NCBI RefSeq assembly: GCF_001610875.1
Contig: NZ_CP011272.1
Location: 5,437,988-5,501,987, forward strand
Direction: 5' to 3'
DNA: 64,000 bases
Origin: Pirellula sp. SH-Sr6A
GTDB taxonomy: Bacteria > Planctomycetota > Planctomycetia > Pirellulales > Pirellulaceae
Below, one piece after another: positions 1-8,910 of this stretch. Both the position numbers and the translations under genes were made by a program. A model generated the notes under the pieces. The model worked only from the letters and a program-made list of their open reading frames with translations. It did no database searches and was not told the DNA's origin. Numbering within the stretch: the stretch's first letter is position 1; the number at the start of each line of letters is the position of its first letter.

Positions 1-218
1 AGCCCCGCATCGCCCCAACTGATGCGGCCTTCCGGTGAGACTGCCGTCGCTTCGAGGACAACCAATCCGGCTCCTCCGCGGGCTAGCGAGGTGTAATGAA
101 CTCGGTGCCATTCGTTGGCAACACCTTCTTCCGACATGTATTGGCACATCGGAGAGACCGCGATTCGATTGCGGAGGGTGACATCTTTGAGAGAGAACGG
201 ATCGAACAAACCTGGCAT
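1..218 (-). CDS. Old-yellow-enzyme family NADH:flavin oxidoreductase (N-terminal part, runs off the left edge)
   Basis: The minus strand reads from an ATG at 218 into the window edge, giving 72 residues that begin MPGLFDPFSLKDVTLRNRIA. This is the start of an OYE TIM barrel: the pattern LFxPxxLKxxTLRNRIxVSPMCQYMS is the family hallmark of YqjM-like ene-reductases, in which the MCQY cysteine tunes the FMN and the following helix shapes the active site. Also visible are the W-H-x-x-HY segment and ARGGAGL with the FMN-phosphate side loop. The enzyme would be a soluble FMN protein reducing alkenes conjugated to carbonyls; the substrate cannot be told. The remaining three quarters of the protein lies outside the window. 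It is not in the supplied translations because it has no stop codon inside the window. Confidence 0.85.
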   Translation of the reverse strand, partial: MPGLFDPFSLKDVTLRNRIAVSPMCQYMSEEGVANEWHRVHYTSLARGGAGLVVLEATAVSPEGRISWGDAG

Positions 219-288
219 AATGCTTCGAACCTCGGGAAGCGGAAAAGGTAACAATTCGACGAGAACAGATAGACTGAGCGATCCGGAC

Positions 289-2130
289 CTACTTGTTGTC
301 AGCACCCGTGTCGAGCACTGCCATGAACGCTTTCTGTGGGATGTCGACGGAGCCGATCGATTTCATACGCTTTTTGCCTTCGCGTTGCTTGGCCCACAAT
401 TTGCGTTTTCGGGTGATGTCACCACCATAGCACTTGGCAGTCACGTTCTTGCGCATGGCTGGAACGGTTTCGCGTGCGATCACCCGGGCGCCGATCGCTG
501 CCTGCACCGCGACTTCGAACATGTGGCGGTCAATCTCCTCTTTGAGCTTCTTGACAACGGCACGGCCACGGCGGTCCGAGTCTCGCCGATCGCAGATGAC
601 GCTCAACGCATCGACTCGCTTGCCGTTGACGAGGATGTCCATGCGCACCAAGTCGGCTTGCTCGTACCCGATGATTTCGTAATCCATCGTACCGTACCCG
701 CGCGTTGCACTTTTGAGTTTGTCGTGAAGGTCATAGATGACTTCCGCGAGGGGCAAATCATAAGTGACGAGGGATCGCGTGGCGGAAAGGTATTCGTTTC
801 CTTTCAGCACACCGCGTCGGTCTTGGCAGAGCTTCATCACAATGCCGATGTACTCTTGGGGCAAGACGAAGTTCACGCGAACGATCGGCTGTCGAAACTC
901 TTCGATATCCCCTGAGTCGGGCACCTCTTGTGGGCGATGGATCTCCAGTTTTTCCCCGTTGCGTTTGATGATTTCGTAGGTCACGTTCGGGGCGGTTTGG
1001 ACCAAGTCCAGGTTGCATTCGTTCTCTAAACGCTGCTGGATGATCTCCATATGAAGAAGTCCGAGGAACCCGCAGCGGAAGCCGAATCCCAGGGCTTCAC
1101 TCGTCTCGGGTGCGAATTCAAACGAAGGGTCGTTGATCGCCAGTTTTTCCAGCGCGTCCCGAAGCTCGGTGAATTCCTGGCCGTCGCTGGGATAGAGGCC
1201 GCAGTAGACCATCCGTTTGGGGGGCTGGTATCCTTCGAGAGGCTTGGCATTGACGTCGTTGGCCAAAGCGACGGTGTCGCCGATGCGGACATCTTTGAGG
1301 GATTTGATGTTGCAAATCAAATACCCTACCTCACCGGCTCGCAGTTTGTCGCAAGCTCTCCGTTCGGGAACAAACTGGCCAATTTCGAGAACTTCGTAAT
1401 TGGCACCGACGCCCAAGAATCGAACCTTATCGCCTCGTTTGATCTCCCCTTCCATCAGCCGGACGTAAGTGATCGCGCCGCGATAGTCGTCGTAGTGGGA
1501 ATCGAAAACCATCGCTCTGAATGGAGCCTGCATATTCCCATTCGGGGCAGGAATGCGTTCGACGATGGCAGCGAGAAGTTCGTCGATCCCGATCCCTGAT
1601 TTGCCGGAACATTTCACAATCTCCGTGGGGTCGATCCCAAGCACTTGTTCCATCTCCGCCGTGACTTCCTCAATTCTCGCGTGAACCAAGTCGACTTTGT
1701 TGATCACTGGAATGATTTTCAAATCATGGTCCATCGCGGAGTAAGCGTTCGCGACGGTTTGCGCTTCCACTCCTTGGAAGGAATCCACCAGGAGCAAGGC
1801 CCCTTCGCAGCAGCTCAATGATCGCGAGACTTCGTATTGAAAGTCGACGTGACCCGGGGTGTCGATCAAGTTCAGTTCGTAGACCTCCCCGTTGTACTTG
1901 TAGTTCAGCGACACCGCCTTTGCTTTGATCGTGATGCCCCGTTCGCGTTCGAGGTCCATCGCGTCGAGAAGTTGCTCCTTCATCTTCCGGATCTCAACGG
2001 TTCCGGTCCGTTCGAGAAGACGGTCTGCCAAGGTACTCTTACCGTGGTCGATATGCGCGATGATGCAAAAGTTTCGGATATTTGCTAGAGGGATCTCGCC
2101 TTGCTTGCCGCCTGCTTTGACTGAACTCAT
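289..2130 (-). CDS. lepA: Elongation factor 4 (LepA), ribosome back-translocating GTPase
   Basis: The protein has 613 residues, slightly above the usual 600. The GTPase domain is intact: G1 AHIDHGKST near residues 25-33, the switch I GITI segment, G3 DTPGH near residue 91 and G4 NKVD near residue 146. The C-terminal LepA-specific domain is recognisable from MDYEIIGYEQADLVRMDILVNG and the basic tail KCYGGDITRKRKLWAKQREGKKRMK. EF4 remobilises stalled ribosomes and affects 30S assembly in the cytoplasm; this is family knowledge. The ATG start at 2130 places about ten extra residues before the conserved NIRNFCIIAHIDHGKS block. The OYE-family gene follows 70 bp downstream on the same strand. Several long ORFs opposite this gene are antisense shadows. 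Confidence 0.98.
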   Translation of the reverse strand: MSSVKAGGKQGEIPLANIRNFCIIAHIDHGKSTLADRLLERTGTVEIRKMKEQLLDAMDLERERGITIKAKAVSLNYKYNGEVYELNLIDTPGHVDFQYEVSRSLSCCEGALLLVDSFQGVEAQTVANAYSAMDHDLKIIPVINKVDLVHARIEEVTAEMEQVLGIDPTEIVKCSGKSGIGIDELLAAIVERIPAPNGNMQAPFRAMVFDSHYDDYRGAITYVRLMEGEIKRGDKVRFLGVGANYEVLEIGQFVPERRACDKLRAGEVGYLICNIKSLKDVRIGDTVALANDVNAKPLEGYQPPKRMVYCGLYPSDGQEFTELRDALEKLAINDPSFEFAPETSEALGFGFRCGFLGLLHMEIIQQRLENECNLDLVQTAPNVTYEIIKRNGEKLEIHRPQEVPDSGDIEEFRQPIVRVNFVLPQEYIGIVMKLCQDRRGVLKGNEYLSATRSLVTYDLPLAEVIYDLHDKLKSATRGYGTMDYEIIGYEQADLVRMDILVNGKRVDALSVICDRRDSDRRGRAVVKKLKEEIDRHMFEVAVQAAIGARVIARETVPAMRKNVTAKCYGGDITRKRKLWAKQREGKKRMKSIGSVDIPQKAFMAVLDTGADNK

Positions 2131-2258
2131 GGATGCGACCTATTGATATCTTCTTGTTTAAGTTTATTCCGAGGCGATCGACTTGGAGCCATGTTCCCAA
2201 CGCACGAGGCCCCAACGCACGAGGCATGGGGCATAGGGTATTCGCTCTCTTTTTTGTT
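2131..2258. repeat. Short intergenic region with a two-copy 15-bp direct repeat
   Basis: Between lepA and the ROK kinase gene, two perfect 15-bp copies of CCCAACGCACGAGGC sit head to tail at 2196-2210 and 2211-2225, followed by ATGGGGCATAGGG. No open reading frame with coding character covers them. The function is unknown. Confidence 0.6.
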
Positions 2259-3275
2259 TCACGATTGATCGGCTCGCGCGATCCCTGCAGCACCCAGGTA
2301 TCCGGCGTCACCGCCTAAGGATGCGAATTCGACTCGAGTCCCTTGTGCCACATATTCAAAGCTCCTTTGGTGGAACGAACGAATGGTCGCCGCGAGGAAC
2401 CGTTGTCCGATAACGCAATCTTTTCCCCCAAAGTCCATCGCCCCCCCGAGGACAACCAGTCCTGGATCGAGGATGTGAACGAGTGTCGCAATTCCGATTC
2501 CCAAGTACACCGCTGTTTCATCGATCAATTCCAAACTGAACGAATCCTCCGTCAGTGCCGCCTCGTAGACTCGCTTTGCGGTAACGGGTGATTGGAGCGA
2601 TTGAAGAGAACTGGAGGCCCCTGCAGCAAGCTTCTCCTGGGCCCGTGCGGCGACGGCGCTGGCGCTCGCGTAAGCCTCCAGGTGTCCCCGACCCCCACCC
2701 CAGACGCACAACCGTGCCTCGGGCGAAGAGTCAACAATCAAATGTCCGCATTCGCCCCCGAAACTGTTCTGTCCGACCACCAAGCGATCGTCGACGATTA
2801 CACCGCCCCCCACGCCAGTGCCCAAGGTCAACATGACCATGCTGCGATACACCCGACCGGTCCCTACCCAGAACTCCCCAAAAGCTGCCGCATTCGCATC
2901 GTTTGCAAACGAAACCGGCAATCCGATTTCCTTTTCCAAACAAGCAACAATGGGGAAGTGGTGCCAATGCGGGTGGTTGGGTGGCTCGATCAGCATCCCT
3001 TTCGGGATGTCCTGGCTGCCTGGCGTACCGAGACCGGCGCGACGGACGTCGCGAAGACTCAATCCGAGTTCGGTGAGCATTTCATGGCAAGTCTCCGCAA
3101 CGCGGCGCATCCCATCGGCGGGACCACGCGGTTCCTCGGTCGGAATGGCTCGAAAACCAACCGTGTTCCCATGATCATCCACTAACCCGATTTTGATACC
3201 TGTCCCGCCGACATCGATTCCAAAGACGAAGGGGGAGCGAGCTTCGGCGATATTCAGAATGGGCTGGGAGGTCAT
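2259..3275 (-). CDS. ROK-family sugar kinase (glucokinase-like)
   Basis: The protein has 338 residues with an N-terminal ATP-binding motif GIDVGGTGIKIGLVD and a second phosphate-binding block LGTGVGGGVIVD. The ROK signature GGECGHLIVD supplies the substrate-binding Glu and the zinc-ligand His. The family normally carries a CxCGxxGCxE zinc motif next; here the segment reads CVWGGGRGHLEAY, keeping one Cys and the Glu but losing the other cysteines. The likely reaction is ATP-dependent phosphorylation of glucose or an N-acyl hexosamine in the cytoplasm. It could also be a non-glucose ROK kinase. No DNA-binding N-terminal domain is present, so it is not a ROK repressor. It ends 128 bp from the lepA start and may be cotranscribed with lepA. 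Confidence 0.85.
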   Translation of the reverse strand: MTSQPILNIAEARSPFVFGIDVGGTGIKIGLVDDHGNTVGFRAIPTEEPRGPADGMRRVAETCHEMLTELGLSLRDVRRAGLGTPGSQDIPKGMLIEPPNHPHWHHFPIVACLEKEIGLPVSFANDANAAAFGEFWVGTGRVYRSMVMLTLGTGVGGGVIVDDRLVVGQNSFGGECGHLIVDSSPEARLCVWGGGRGHLEAYASASAVAARAQEKLAAGASSSLQSLQSPVTAKRVYEAALTEDSFSLELIDETAVYLGIGIATLVHILDPGLVVLGGAMDFGGKDCVIGQRFLAATIRSFHQRSFEYVAQGTRVEFASLGGDAGYLGAAGIARADQS

Positions 3276-3376
3276 AACGTCAGCAAAAGGAACAATTTGC
3301 GGCTTGATGCAAGCGTCGCGATACGGGAAAAGTATAGGTGAATTCCCGCCGTTCCCATAGGCTTAATTTCCCGGCC

Positions 3377-6265
3377 CTAACGGAGTCGATAGGCTCGCAA
3401 TCTGTTGCGAAACGATTGCACCGTGGGATCGCTGGGGGCTAATCGGATCAGCTCTTCGGCTACCGCCTCTGCTCCCAAAGGGTCCTGATTCTCAAGGTAG
3501 CAGTTGGCTAACCGCAGTCCGACAGACACATCGGTGGGCATAAATCGCCGGGCACCCTTGAGATGCTCGATTTCCTGGTCGAGTTTTTCAAGGGCTCTCG
3601 AGGCATCGGCCAACCACAATTCTCGCTTGCCAATCGGCAATTGGGACCCATCGAACTTTTCAACCGCCAGTTCCCAAAGTTGTCGATTCAAATCCGGATA
3701 CTTCTCTTTCGTGAACACGGAGCGCGCCAGCGACTGGAGGATGTCGCTGCGAGGTGGGAAGATCGAAATGTCGATCTTTTCGGGCTCTCGTTCCACCAAC
3801 AAGTTTCGGGCTGTGGCAATCGAAGAACTAGGTTTGGTACGCATCGATTGCTTCCAAATCGTGTCTAGCTGCTCATCGGTCAATTGTTGTCGAAATAATA
3901 GTGCCGAGTTGATCATCTGCTTAGGCACATGTCGGCCGAGCATATCAACTGGGGAGATCAATCGCGACATCTGGTCGCGAGAGCATTGAAGTGTCGCTAA
4001 GCATCGTCCCCAACAAGCTCGCCAATCCAGGGGCGCTGTCCATTGACTTCGCGCATAGAACAAAGACGCTTGCTCAAGCCGTTCCACCGCAGGTTTCCCG
4101 CCGGCTTGCTCGACGAGGATTTCCTGAGTCTTGGTGGACGTAGATCGGTCCAGGCCGATTTGGAGTAAAAGGGGATCGGTCGTGTGCCAAACTTGTTGCC
4201 AGTTCACATTGCCCGGCGCTTTGTTCATCTGGTTTCGCTGAAAATCATACAAACAGGCGTCGGCGAGCAATCGGAGCGCGAGCGGATTGTTCTTCAACGC
4301 ATCGGCCCCTAACTGCCACTGCGAAATCAGTTCGCGGTATCGGTCGGGAGATTGTTCTTCAATCGGTTTTCTCGATTCACCTTTCACCCACCATTCCATC
4401 GATTCACTTGCTGCCAGATTCGCCAAGTCTGGTTCTGCTCGCCAAGCCATTGCACCCGAAAGAAGGGCGAGCCCGGAAATCGACACCAAGGCTCCCCACG
4501 GTCGAGGCTTCGCGATAGGTTTCGCCATCGATTCGAGCGTCCCTCGCTTGTCGGCGTATTTGCTGGACATCGCGCAGGCGCGGCGCAGCGAAGCGCTGGC
4601 TGCTCCAAGCAGGATCGACGTTGGGAGGAAGAGCGCGGGGACGATCATTGCAAAGTCCACTGCGGAATGAGCGCATTGGCTGATCAGCAGATAGCCTCCC
4701 GCCAGTTTCATGGGGAATCCATACTTCCAGACATCACCGGGTACTCGGCGCTGGATGGATAGGAACGACGCAAAGATTCCCAGAATCATCAGGAGGAGAC
4801 CGAACCACCCGAGGTCGACCGCGCACTGAAAGAACAGGCTTTCAGGATGGTAGAACCATCCCGGTGACGAAGGGTCCTGAAAAGGAAGGTATGCGAAGTG
4901 GAACGTACCGAGCCCGCTACCAAGCCATCCATAGAACAGCATCGCTTTCCACGCGACCCCCCAAATGTAGGTTCGGCCATTGATCGCGTCTTCCTCGAGA
5001 TCGAATTCGGCCAAGCTCTGCAGGCGCCCATACACGTCTTCATCGACCTGCAATGCAACCATGCCTCCCACGGAGACAAAGATCAAGAGCGCTGAGACGA
5101 TCGCTCCCCCTCGTCCTCGACTTTTGTAATGGGCCATCATCGATGCCCCGACGACCGCCACGACGGCCGCGACCATAGCACCTCGGCAAAGACTCATCAG
5201 GAGCGCGACGACGATCAATACCAAGCATAGGAGGGAAGCGATTTGGGCTGTATTGAGATCGGCAAAAAAATCCTCGACAGCCCCTTTCAGCTTCATGAAT
5301 GTGTTCTCTTCTGATACCCGGTAGCGAACGTCCATCTTCTTCCGCTTGAGATGGATGAGCGTCCACGCGAAAAGACCGATCGCGCCGGCCAATGCAATAT
5401 TCAGAAAGCCACCAGCCGAGTTCTTGGATTGAAACGAGGCAAATGAACCTCCTGTGCGGAGACCAAGGATATTGGCTTCCTTGTAGGAAAGGGCACCTTG
5501 AATGCCAAAGGCTGCGACGGCCACTCCGGTGAAAGTGATGGTTAAGAACAGCCAGAACTGCCCCTGCCGAGAGCTAAAGAAGGCAGCTCCGCACCAACAA
5601 AGCAACGCGCACAGCAAGAGCGACACCATCGCGCCTCGAGAATGCAGCGGTTCGATACTGCGGGTCAAAGGCGACGAGGCAACGCTTTGCAAATCGCATG
5701 GGATTTGATTTGCAACAAAGGAATCGGGGTGAAGCGTATAGCCATCGATCGGGGGCGGCGCCGACGAAATACCTAGTGCCCAGCGCTGCACTTGCACGCT
5801 AGGGGGAGCGTGAGAGGACTCGAGCAATTCATATTGTGCCGATGTCTGATAAGCTGCGATCGCGAACAATCCCAACAAGAACCAAGAGGCAACGGGTAGC
5901 CCCGGAATTTCGCCGGAACGGAAGGCCGCTATCAAGACATACAGCAGGATGGCTAGGGAGCCTGCGAACAACCCCCAGTTCAGGAAATACTGGCTAATCC
6001 AAGGGGCGGAGCCGTAAAACCAAGGGGATGCAAGGAGTAATACCATGCAGCCGATACGGATGGGCCAGGCGACCAGAGTGGTCAACCAGTCCTCTTTCTT
6101 CTCCCTGGATTTCGACGTACTTCGGCTCGCGCGTCCCCGCCCTTGGTCAACGCCCGATCGTCGGGTGCCCCGGCTAGAAGTTGAAGAACTCCGTCTGGAT
6201 CGCGACGAGCGGCCTGATTCGTGTTCCGTCTTCAAATCTTCGTTGGGCTGGGGGTCGTTGTCCAT
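3377..6265 (-). CDS. O-antigen ligase/polymerase-like membrane protein with C-terminal TPR region
   Basis: A GGAG sequence with 4-nt spacing favours an ATG at 6265 (MDNDPQPNEDLK); an ATG 24 nt upstream would add MPRERRRM. The first 60 or so residues are a cytosolic Arg/Ser-rich tract. About a dozen hydrophobic segments follow. A large periplasmic loop carries WGVAWKAMLFYGWLGSGLGTFHFAYLPFQ and FYHPESLFFQCAVDLGWFGLLL, the pattern of Wzy_C/O-antigen ligase domains. The last 350 residues are soluble, ending in a TPR-like repeat (LRLANCYLENQDPLGAEAVAEELIRLAPSDP). It probably transfers or polymerises a lipid-linked glycan on the periplasmic face. The neighbouring Wza-like gene on the other strand supports an exopolysaccharide role. 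The exact substrate, and whether it ligates or polymerises, cannot be told. Confidence 0.8.
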   Translation of the reverse strand: MDNDPQPNEDLKTEHESGRSSRSRRSSSTSSRGTRRSGVDQGRGRASRSTSKSREKKEDWLTTLVAWPIRIGCMVLLLASPWFYGSAPWISQYFLNWGLFAGSLAILLYVLIAAFRSGEIPGLPVASWFLLGLFAIAAYQTSAQYELLESSHAPPSVQVQRWALGISSAPPPIDGYTLHPDSFVANQIPCDLQSVASSPLTRSIEPLHSRGAMVSLLLCALLCWCGAAFFSSRQGQFWLFLTITFTGVAVAAFGIQGALSYKEANILGLRTGGSFASFQSKNSAGGFLNIALAGAIGLFAWTLIHLKRKKMDVRYRVSEENTFMKLKGAVEDFFADLNTAQIASLLCLVLIVVALLMSLCRGAMVAAVVAVVGASMMAHYKSRGRGGAIVSALLIFVSVGGMVALQVDEDVYGRLQSLAEFDLEEDAINGRTYIWGVAWKAMLFYGWLGSGLGTFHFAYLPFQDPSSPGWFYHPESLFFQCAVDLGWFGLLLMILGIFASFLSIQRRVPGDVWKYGFPMKLAGGYLLISQCAHSAVDFAMIVPALFLPTSILLGAASASLRRACAMSSKYADKRGTLESMAKPIAKPRPWGALVSISGLALLSGAMAWRAEPDLANLAASESMEWWVKGESRKPIEEQSPDRYRELISQWQLGADALKNNPLALRLLADACLYDFQRNQMNKAPGNVNWQQVWHTTDPLLLQIGLDRSTSTKTQEILVEQAGGKPAVERLEQASLFYARSQWTAPLDWRACWGRCLATLQCSRDQMSRLISPVDMLGRHVPKQMINSALLFRQQLTDEQLDTIWKQSMRTKPSSSIATARNLLVEREPEKIDISIFPPRSDILQSLARSVFTKEKYPDLNRQLWELAVEKFDGSQLPIGKRELWLADASRALEKLDQEIEHLKGARRFMPTDVSVGLRLANCYLENQDPLGAEAVAEELIRLAPSDPTVQSFRNRLRAYRLR

Positions 6266-6564
6266 CATTCTCCGTCTTTCACGAGGCATCGAAGCATCTT
6301 TAGCCTAATCTCCAAGAAAGGCAAAAATGGAGGCATTTGTAAAAACAGGTAAGTCTCTCGTGATTGATTCTTGACGATGCGGCACGATCGATACAGGAGA
6401 GCGTTCCGGTTTTCGTGACAAATGCGCCAATGTTGGTGCGGTCGTTACATAGATTAAACTCTGCCACCTCCGATACCGATACTTCCCAACAATGGGGCTT
6501 CCTGGGTCTGCGTGTCCGCAGCACGTTCCCACCCCACTGATGGATTCGAATAGGGGGCATCCGA
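6266..6564. other. Divergent intergenic region between the O-antigen ligase-like gene and the lipoprotein gene
   Basis: These 299 bp separate two divergently transcribed genes and must hold promoters for both. A TTGACG hexamer at about 6371 is a possible -35 element on the plus strand, but no convincing -10 box at standard spacing was found. A GGGGGC stretch precedes the plus-strand start at 6565. No RNA gene or repeat was recognised. Confidence 0.4.
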
Positions 6565-7263
6565 ATGTCGGTAAAATTCCAGGAGCTTGCTGTAGCCATT
6601 AGCAATGTCTCCAAAATACGCTCACGACGTCGCTTGGTCGTCGCAATACTACTGGGCGCCGTCGTATTACCTTTCGGCGGCTGTTCCGCATTCACCGGAC
6701 TCCATAACACATGGACGTACAACGCCGGTTGGAATGAAAAAATGCTGAGAGATCGCAATGTGGTCATGGCGAGACGTGCATGGCACGCTCGCAAAGATTG
6801 CTTTGCCAATCAAAAATACATCAAAGACTTTGCTCGAGGATTTCGCGCGGGGTACATGGACGTCGCGGATGGTGGAACTGGCTGTGTGCCAACGTTCGCA
6901 CCTCGCGAGTATTGGGGGTGGCGCTATCAGTCTTGCGAAGGACAAGCCAAAGTCTCCGCGTGGTTCTCTGGATTCCCTCACGGGGCCCGGGCTGCGGAGG
7001 AAGACGGCATCGGCAACTACTCTCAGATTCAGACCTCGTTGTCGATCCAACAGCAGTACGCTCAGCACGGCATGCTCGATCCGTCGTACCAAGGAATGTA
7101 CCCCATTCCACAACAAGCTGTACCGGATGGCATTACGAATATGGCTCGCCCCGGCAATGGACTCGGGGACCCTGCCATGGACGAAGAGATGCTCCACGAG
7201 GGCGAAATCTTGGAACCAGGCGCTAGCTTGATCCCAACGCCTGTGGCTGTGCCCAATCCGTAG
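6565..7263 (+). CDS. Probable secreted lipoprotein of unknown function, linked to polysaccharide export
   Basis: The protein has 232 residues. A basic N-terminus (KIRSRRR) leads into a hydrophobic stretch VVAILLGAVVLPFGGC, whose last residues fit a lipobox with Cys about residue 40. The mature part contains NTWTYNAGWNEKMLRDRNVVMARRAWHARK, then FARGFRAGYMDVADGGTGC and APREYWGWRYQ, followed by a polar, Pro/Gln-rich C-terminus. I do not recognise a characterised family. The gene precedes the Wza-like export lipoprotein by 106 bp on the same strand, so a role in assembly of the export channel is a reasonable inference and nothing more. The long N-region before the hydrophobic stretch could mean the true start is internal. 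Confidence 0.7.
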   Translation: MSVKFQELAVAISNVSKIRSRRRLVVAILLGAVVLPFGGCSAFTGLHNTWTYNAGWNEKMLRDRNVVMARRAWHARKDCFANQKYIKDFARGFRAGYMDVADGGTGCVPTFAPREYWGWRYQSCEGQAKVSAWFSGFPHGARAAEEDGIGNYSQIQTSLSIQQQYAQHGMLDPSYQGMYPIPQQAVPDGITNMARPGNGLGDPAMDEEMLHEGEILEPGASLIPTPVAVPNP

Positions 7264-7369
7264 CGAGCACTCTGTCCTCATCGAATCGAGGTTTCTGACC
7301 TTGCTCGATACCATCCCGCAAAAACGAACCGAATGTTGATCGCCCACCTTGGGCCTTGAGGTGCGAACC

Positions 7370-8773
7370 ATGTCTGTGGAACGGAATCCCATGACGAACC
7401 GAATGAAACGATGGTGGAAGACCGCTTCCTCCTTAACCCAACTCTGCCGATCCGCGACCGTCACTGGGTTGTTGCTGCTCGGAGGCCTGAGTACCGGATG
7501 CACATCGTTGACTCAACCGATCACCGGTATTCCGGTGAGGCGATTGCCTCCTCAGTTCCTGGCCCAAACCAAAAACAATTTGGTGCCCCTCGACCCGTCG
7601 CGGTTGACACAGGAGCCGCCCCGACAATACCTGCTCGATGCGGGGGATATTCTCGGTGTCTACATCGAGGGTATTCTGCCTTACTCGTCCGCAGACAAAC
7701 CACCTGAGCCACCTCCGGTGAATCTGCCAACAGAGCAAAGCACGTTGGATCCATCGATCGGTTTTCCAATTGTCGTGCAAGAGAACGGTACCATCTCTCT
7801 ACCTTCGATCGAACCGATCAAAGTCAAAGGGATGACGATTGAACAAGTGACGAACTTGGTAAAGAAGGCCTACTTGGATGCGAAGATCGTCCAAGACAAC
7901 GCGAGACTGCAGCCGAGCGTGACGCTCATGCAGGAACGGACTTACAACGTCGTTGTTGTTCGCCAGGACATCGCCGTTCAGAACCCGTTCTTCCAGGCAA
8001 ACAATCAAATGGGAGGTCGCGGTAACTACGTTCGTGGTTCCGACCAGAGTTCGTCCGGAAAAATGATCAAACTGCCCGCTTACCAAAACGACGTTCTCCA
8101 CGCTCTGATGTCATCCGGTGGATTGCCGGGCATCAACGCGAAGAACGAAGTCAAGATTCTCAAAGCGAGCCGCGTGCGACAGCAAGAGCGTGATCAGTTT
8201 GTCCAACAGTTCTACCAAACCTACTATTCCAATCCCAATCCATGCGGATGTCCTCCTCCACTCCCTGATGATCCCAACGTGATCAAGATCCCGATGCGAT
8301 TGCCACCTGGAGTGATTCCTTCCTTCCGTCCCGAGGATATCCTCCTCGAAGAAGGGGATGTGGTGCACATCGAATCACGAGAAGCGGAAGTCTTCTACAC
8401 AGGTGGGATGTTGGCAGGTGGTGAGTGGTTGATCCCACGCGACTACGACTTGGACGTCCTCGGGGCCATGGCGATGGCAGGGACCGGTATCGGACAACGC
8501 GGACAACAGCAAGGAGGAGGATTCGGTGTCAACTCCATCGGAGGTGTACCACCGGGAATTCTCTACATCCTTCGCAAAACCCCATGCAACGGTCAGATCA
8601 CTATCGAGGTTGATTTAGCGAAGGCGGCGGTCGACCCGAGAGAACGACCCTTGGTGATGCCCGGAGATACCTTGATCCTCCGATACAAACCTTGCGAAGA
8701 AGTCTTGAACTTCAGTATCGGAACCTTCTTCACCTTCGGTCTGCAGGCCATATTGCAAGGTGTCAACCGATAG
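7370..8773 (+). CDS. Polysaccharide biosynthesis/export lipoprotein (Wza-like, SLBB domain)
   Basis: The ATG at 7370 is preceded by TGAGGTG at good spacing, so a TTG 21 nt upstream is unlikely. The protein has 467 residues: a signal peptide ending in a lipobox (LLLLGGLSTGC), then the Poly_export domain with YLLDAGDILGVYIEGIL and GTISLPSIEPIKVKGMTIEQV, then SLBB-type modules with EVFYTGGMLAGGEWLIPRDYDLDVLGAMAMAG. In Wza these form the outer-membrane channel that exports capsule or exopolysaccharide. Compared with Wza it carries low-complexity insertions, including an Asn/Gly-rich loop near residues 205-225 and a Cys-Pro segment NPCGCPPPLPDDPN. The strong terminator just downstream ends the unit. 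No Wzc-type kinase or flippase lies nearby. Confidence 0.88.
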   Translation: MSVERNPMTNRMKRWWKTASSLTQLCRSATVTGLLLLGGLSTGCTSLTQPITGIPVRRLPPQFLAQTKNNLVPLDPSRLTQEPPRQYLLDAGDILGVYIEGILPYSSADKPPEPPPVNLPTEQSTLDPSIGFPIVVQENGTISLPSIEPIKVKGMTIEQVTNLVKKAYLDAKIVQDNARLQPSVTLMQERTYNVVVVRQDIAVQNPFFQANNQMGGRGNYVRGSDQSSSGKMIKLPAYQNDVLHALMSSGGLPGINAKNEVKILKASRVRQQERDQFVQQFYQTYYSNPNPCGCPPPLPDDPNVIKIPMRLPPGVIPSFRPEDILLEEGDVVHIESREAEVFYTGGMLAGGEWLIPRDYDLDVLGAMAMAGTGIGQRGQQQGGGFGVNSIGGVPPGILYILRKTPCNGQITIEVDLAKAAVDPRERPLVMPGDTLILRYKPCEEVLNFSIGTFFTFGLQAILQGVNR

Positions 8774-8813
8774 CGTTCGAGCGATCGAACACAGAAGCAT
8801 GATACGAATAGCG

Positions 8814-8844
8814 AGCCCCTCCGGTCGGAGGGGCTTGTTTCGTT
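8814..8844 (+). terminator. Rho-independent terminator after the Wza-like gene
   Basis: A perfect 9-bp stem (AGCCCCTCC / GGAGGGGCT) with a GGTC loop is followed by TGTTTCGTTT, 40 bp after the stop codon. It also lies between convergent genes, since tadC ends at 8911 on the minus strand. Confidence 0.8.
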
Positions 8845-8910
8845 TCCCTGCTGCTCGCCGCGAACGCGGGCGAGCATCCGAAGCACCGGAGAGGTTGGCC
8901 TGCCTCGACG

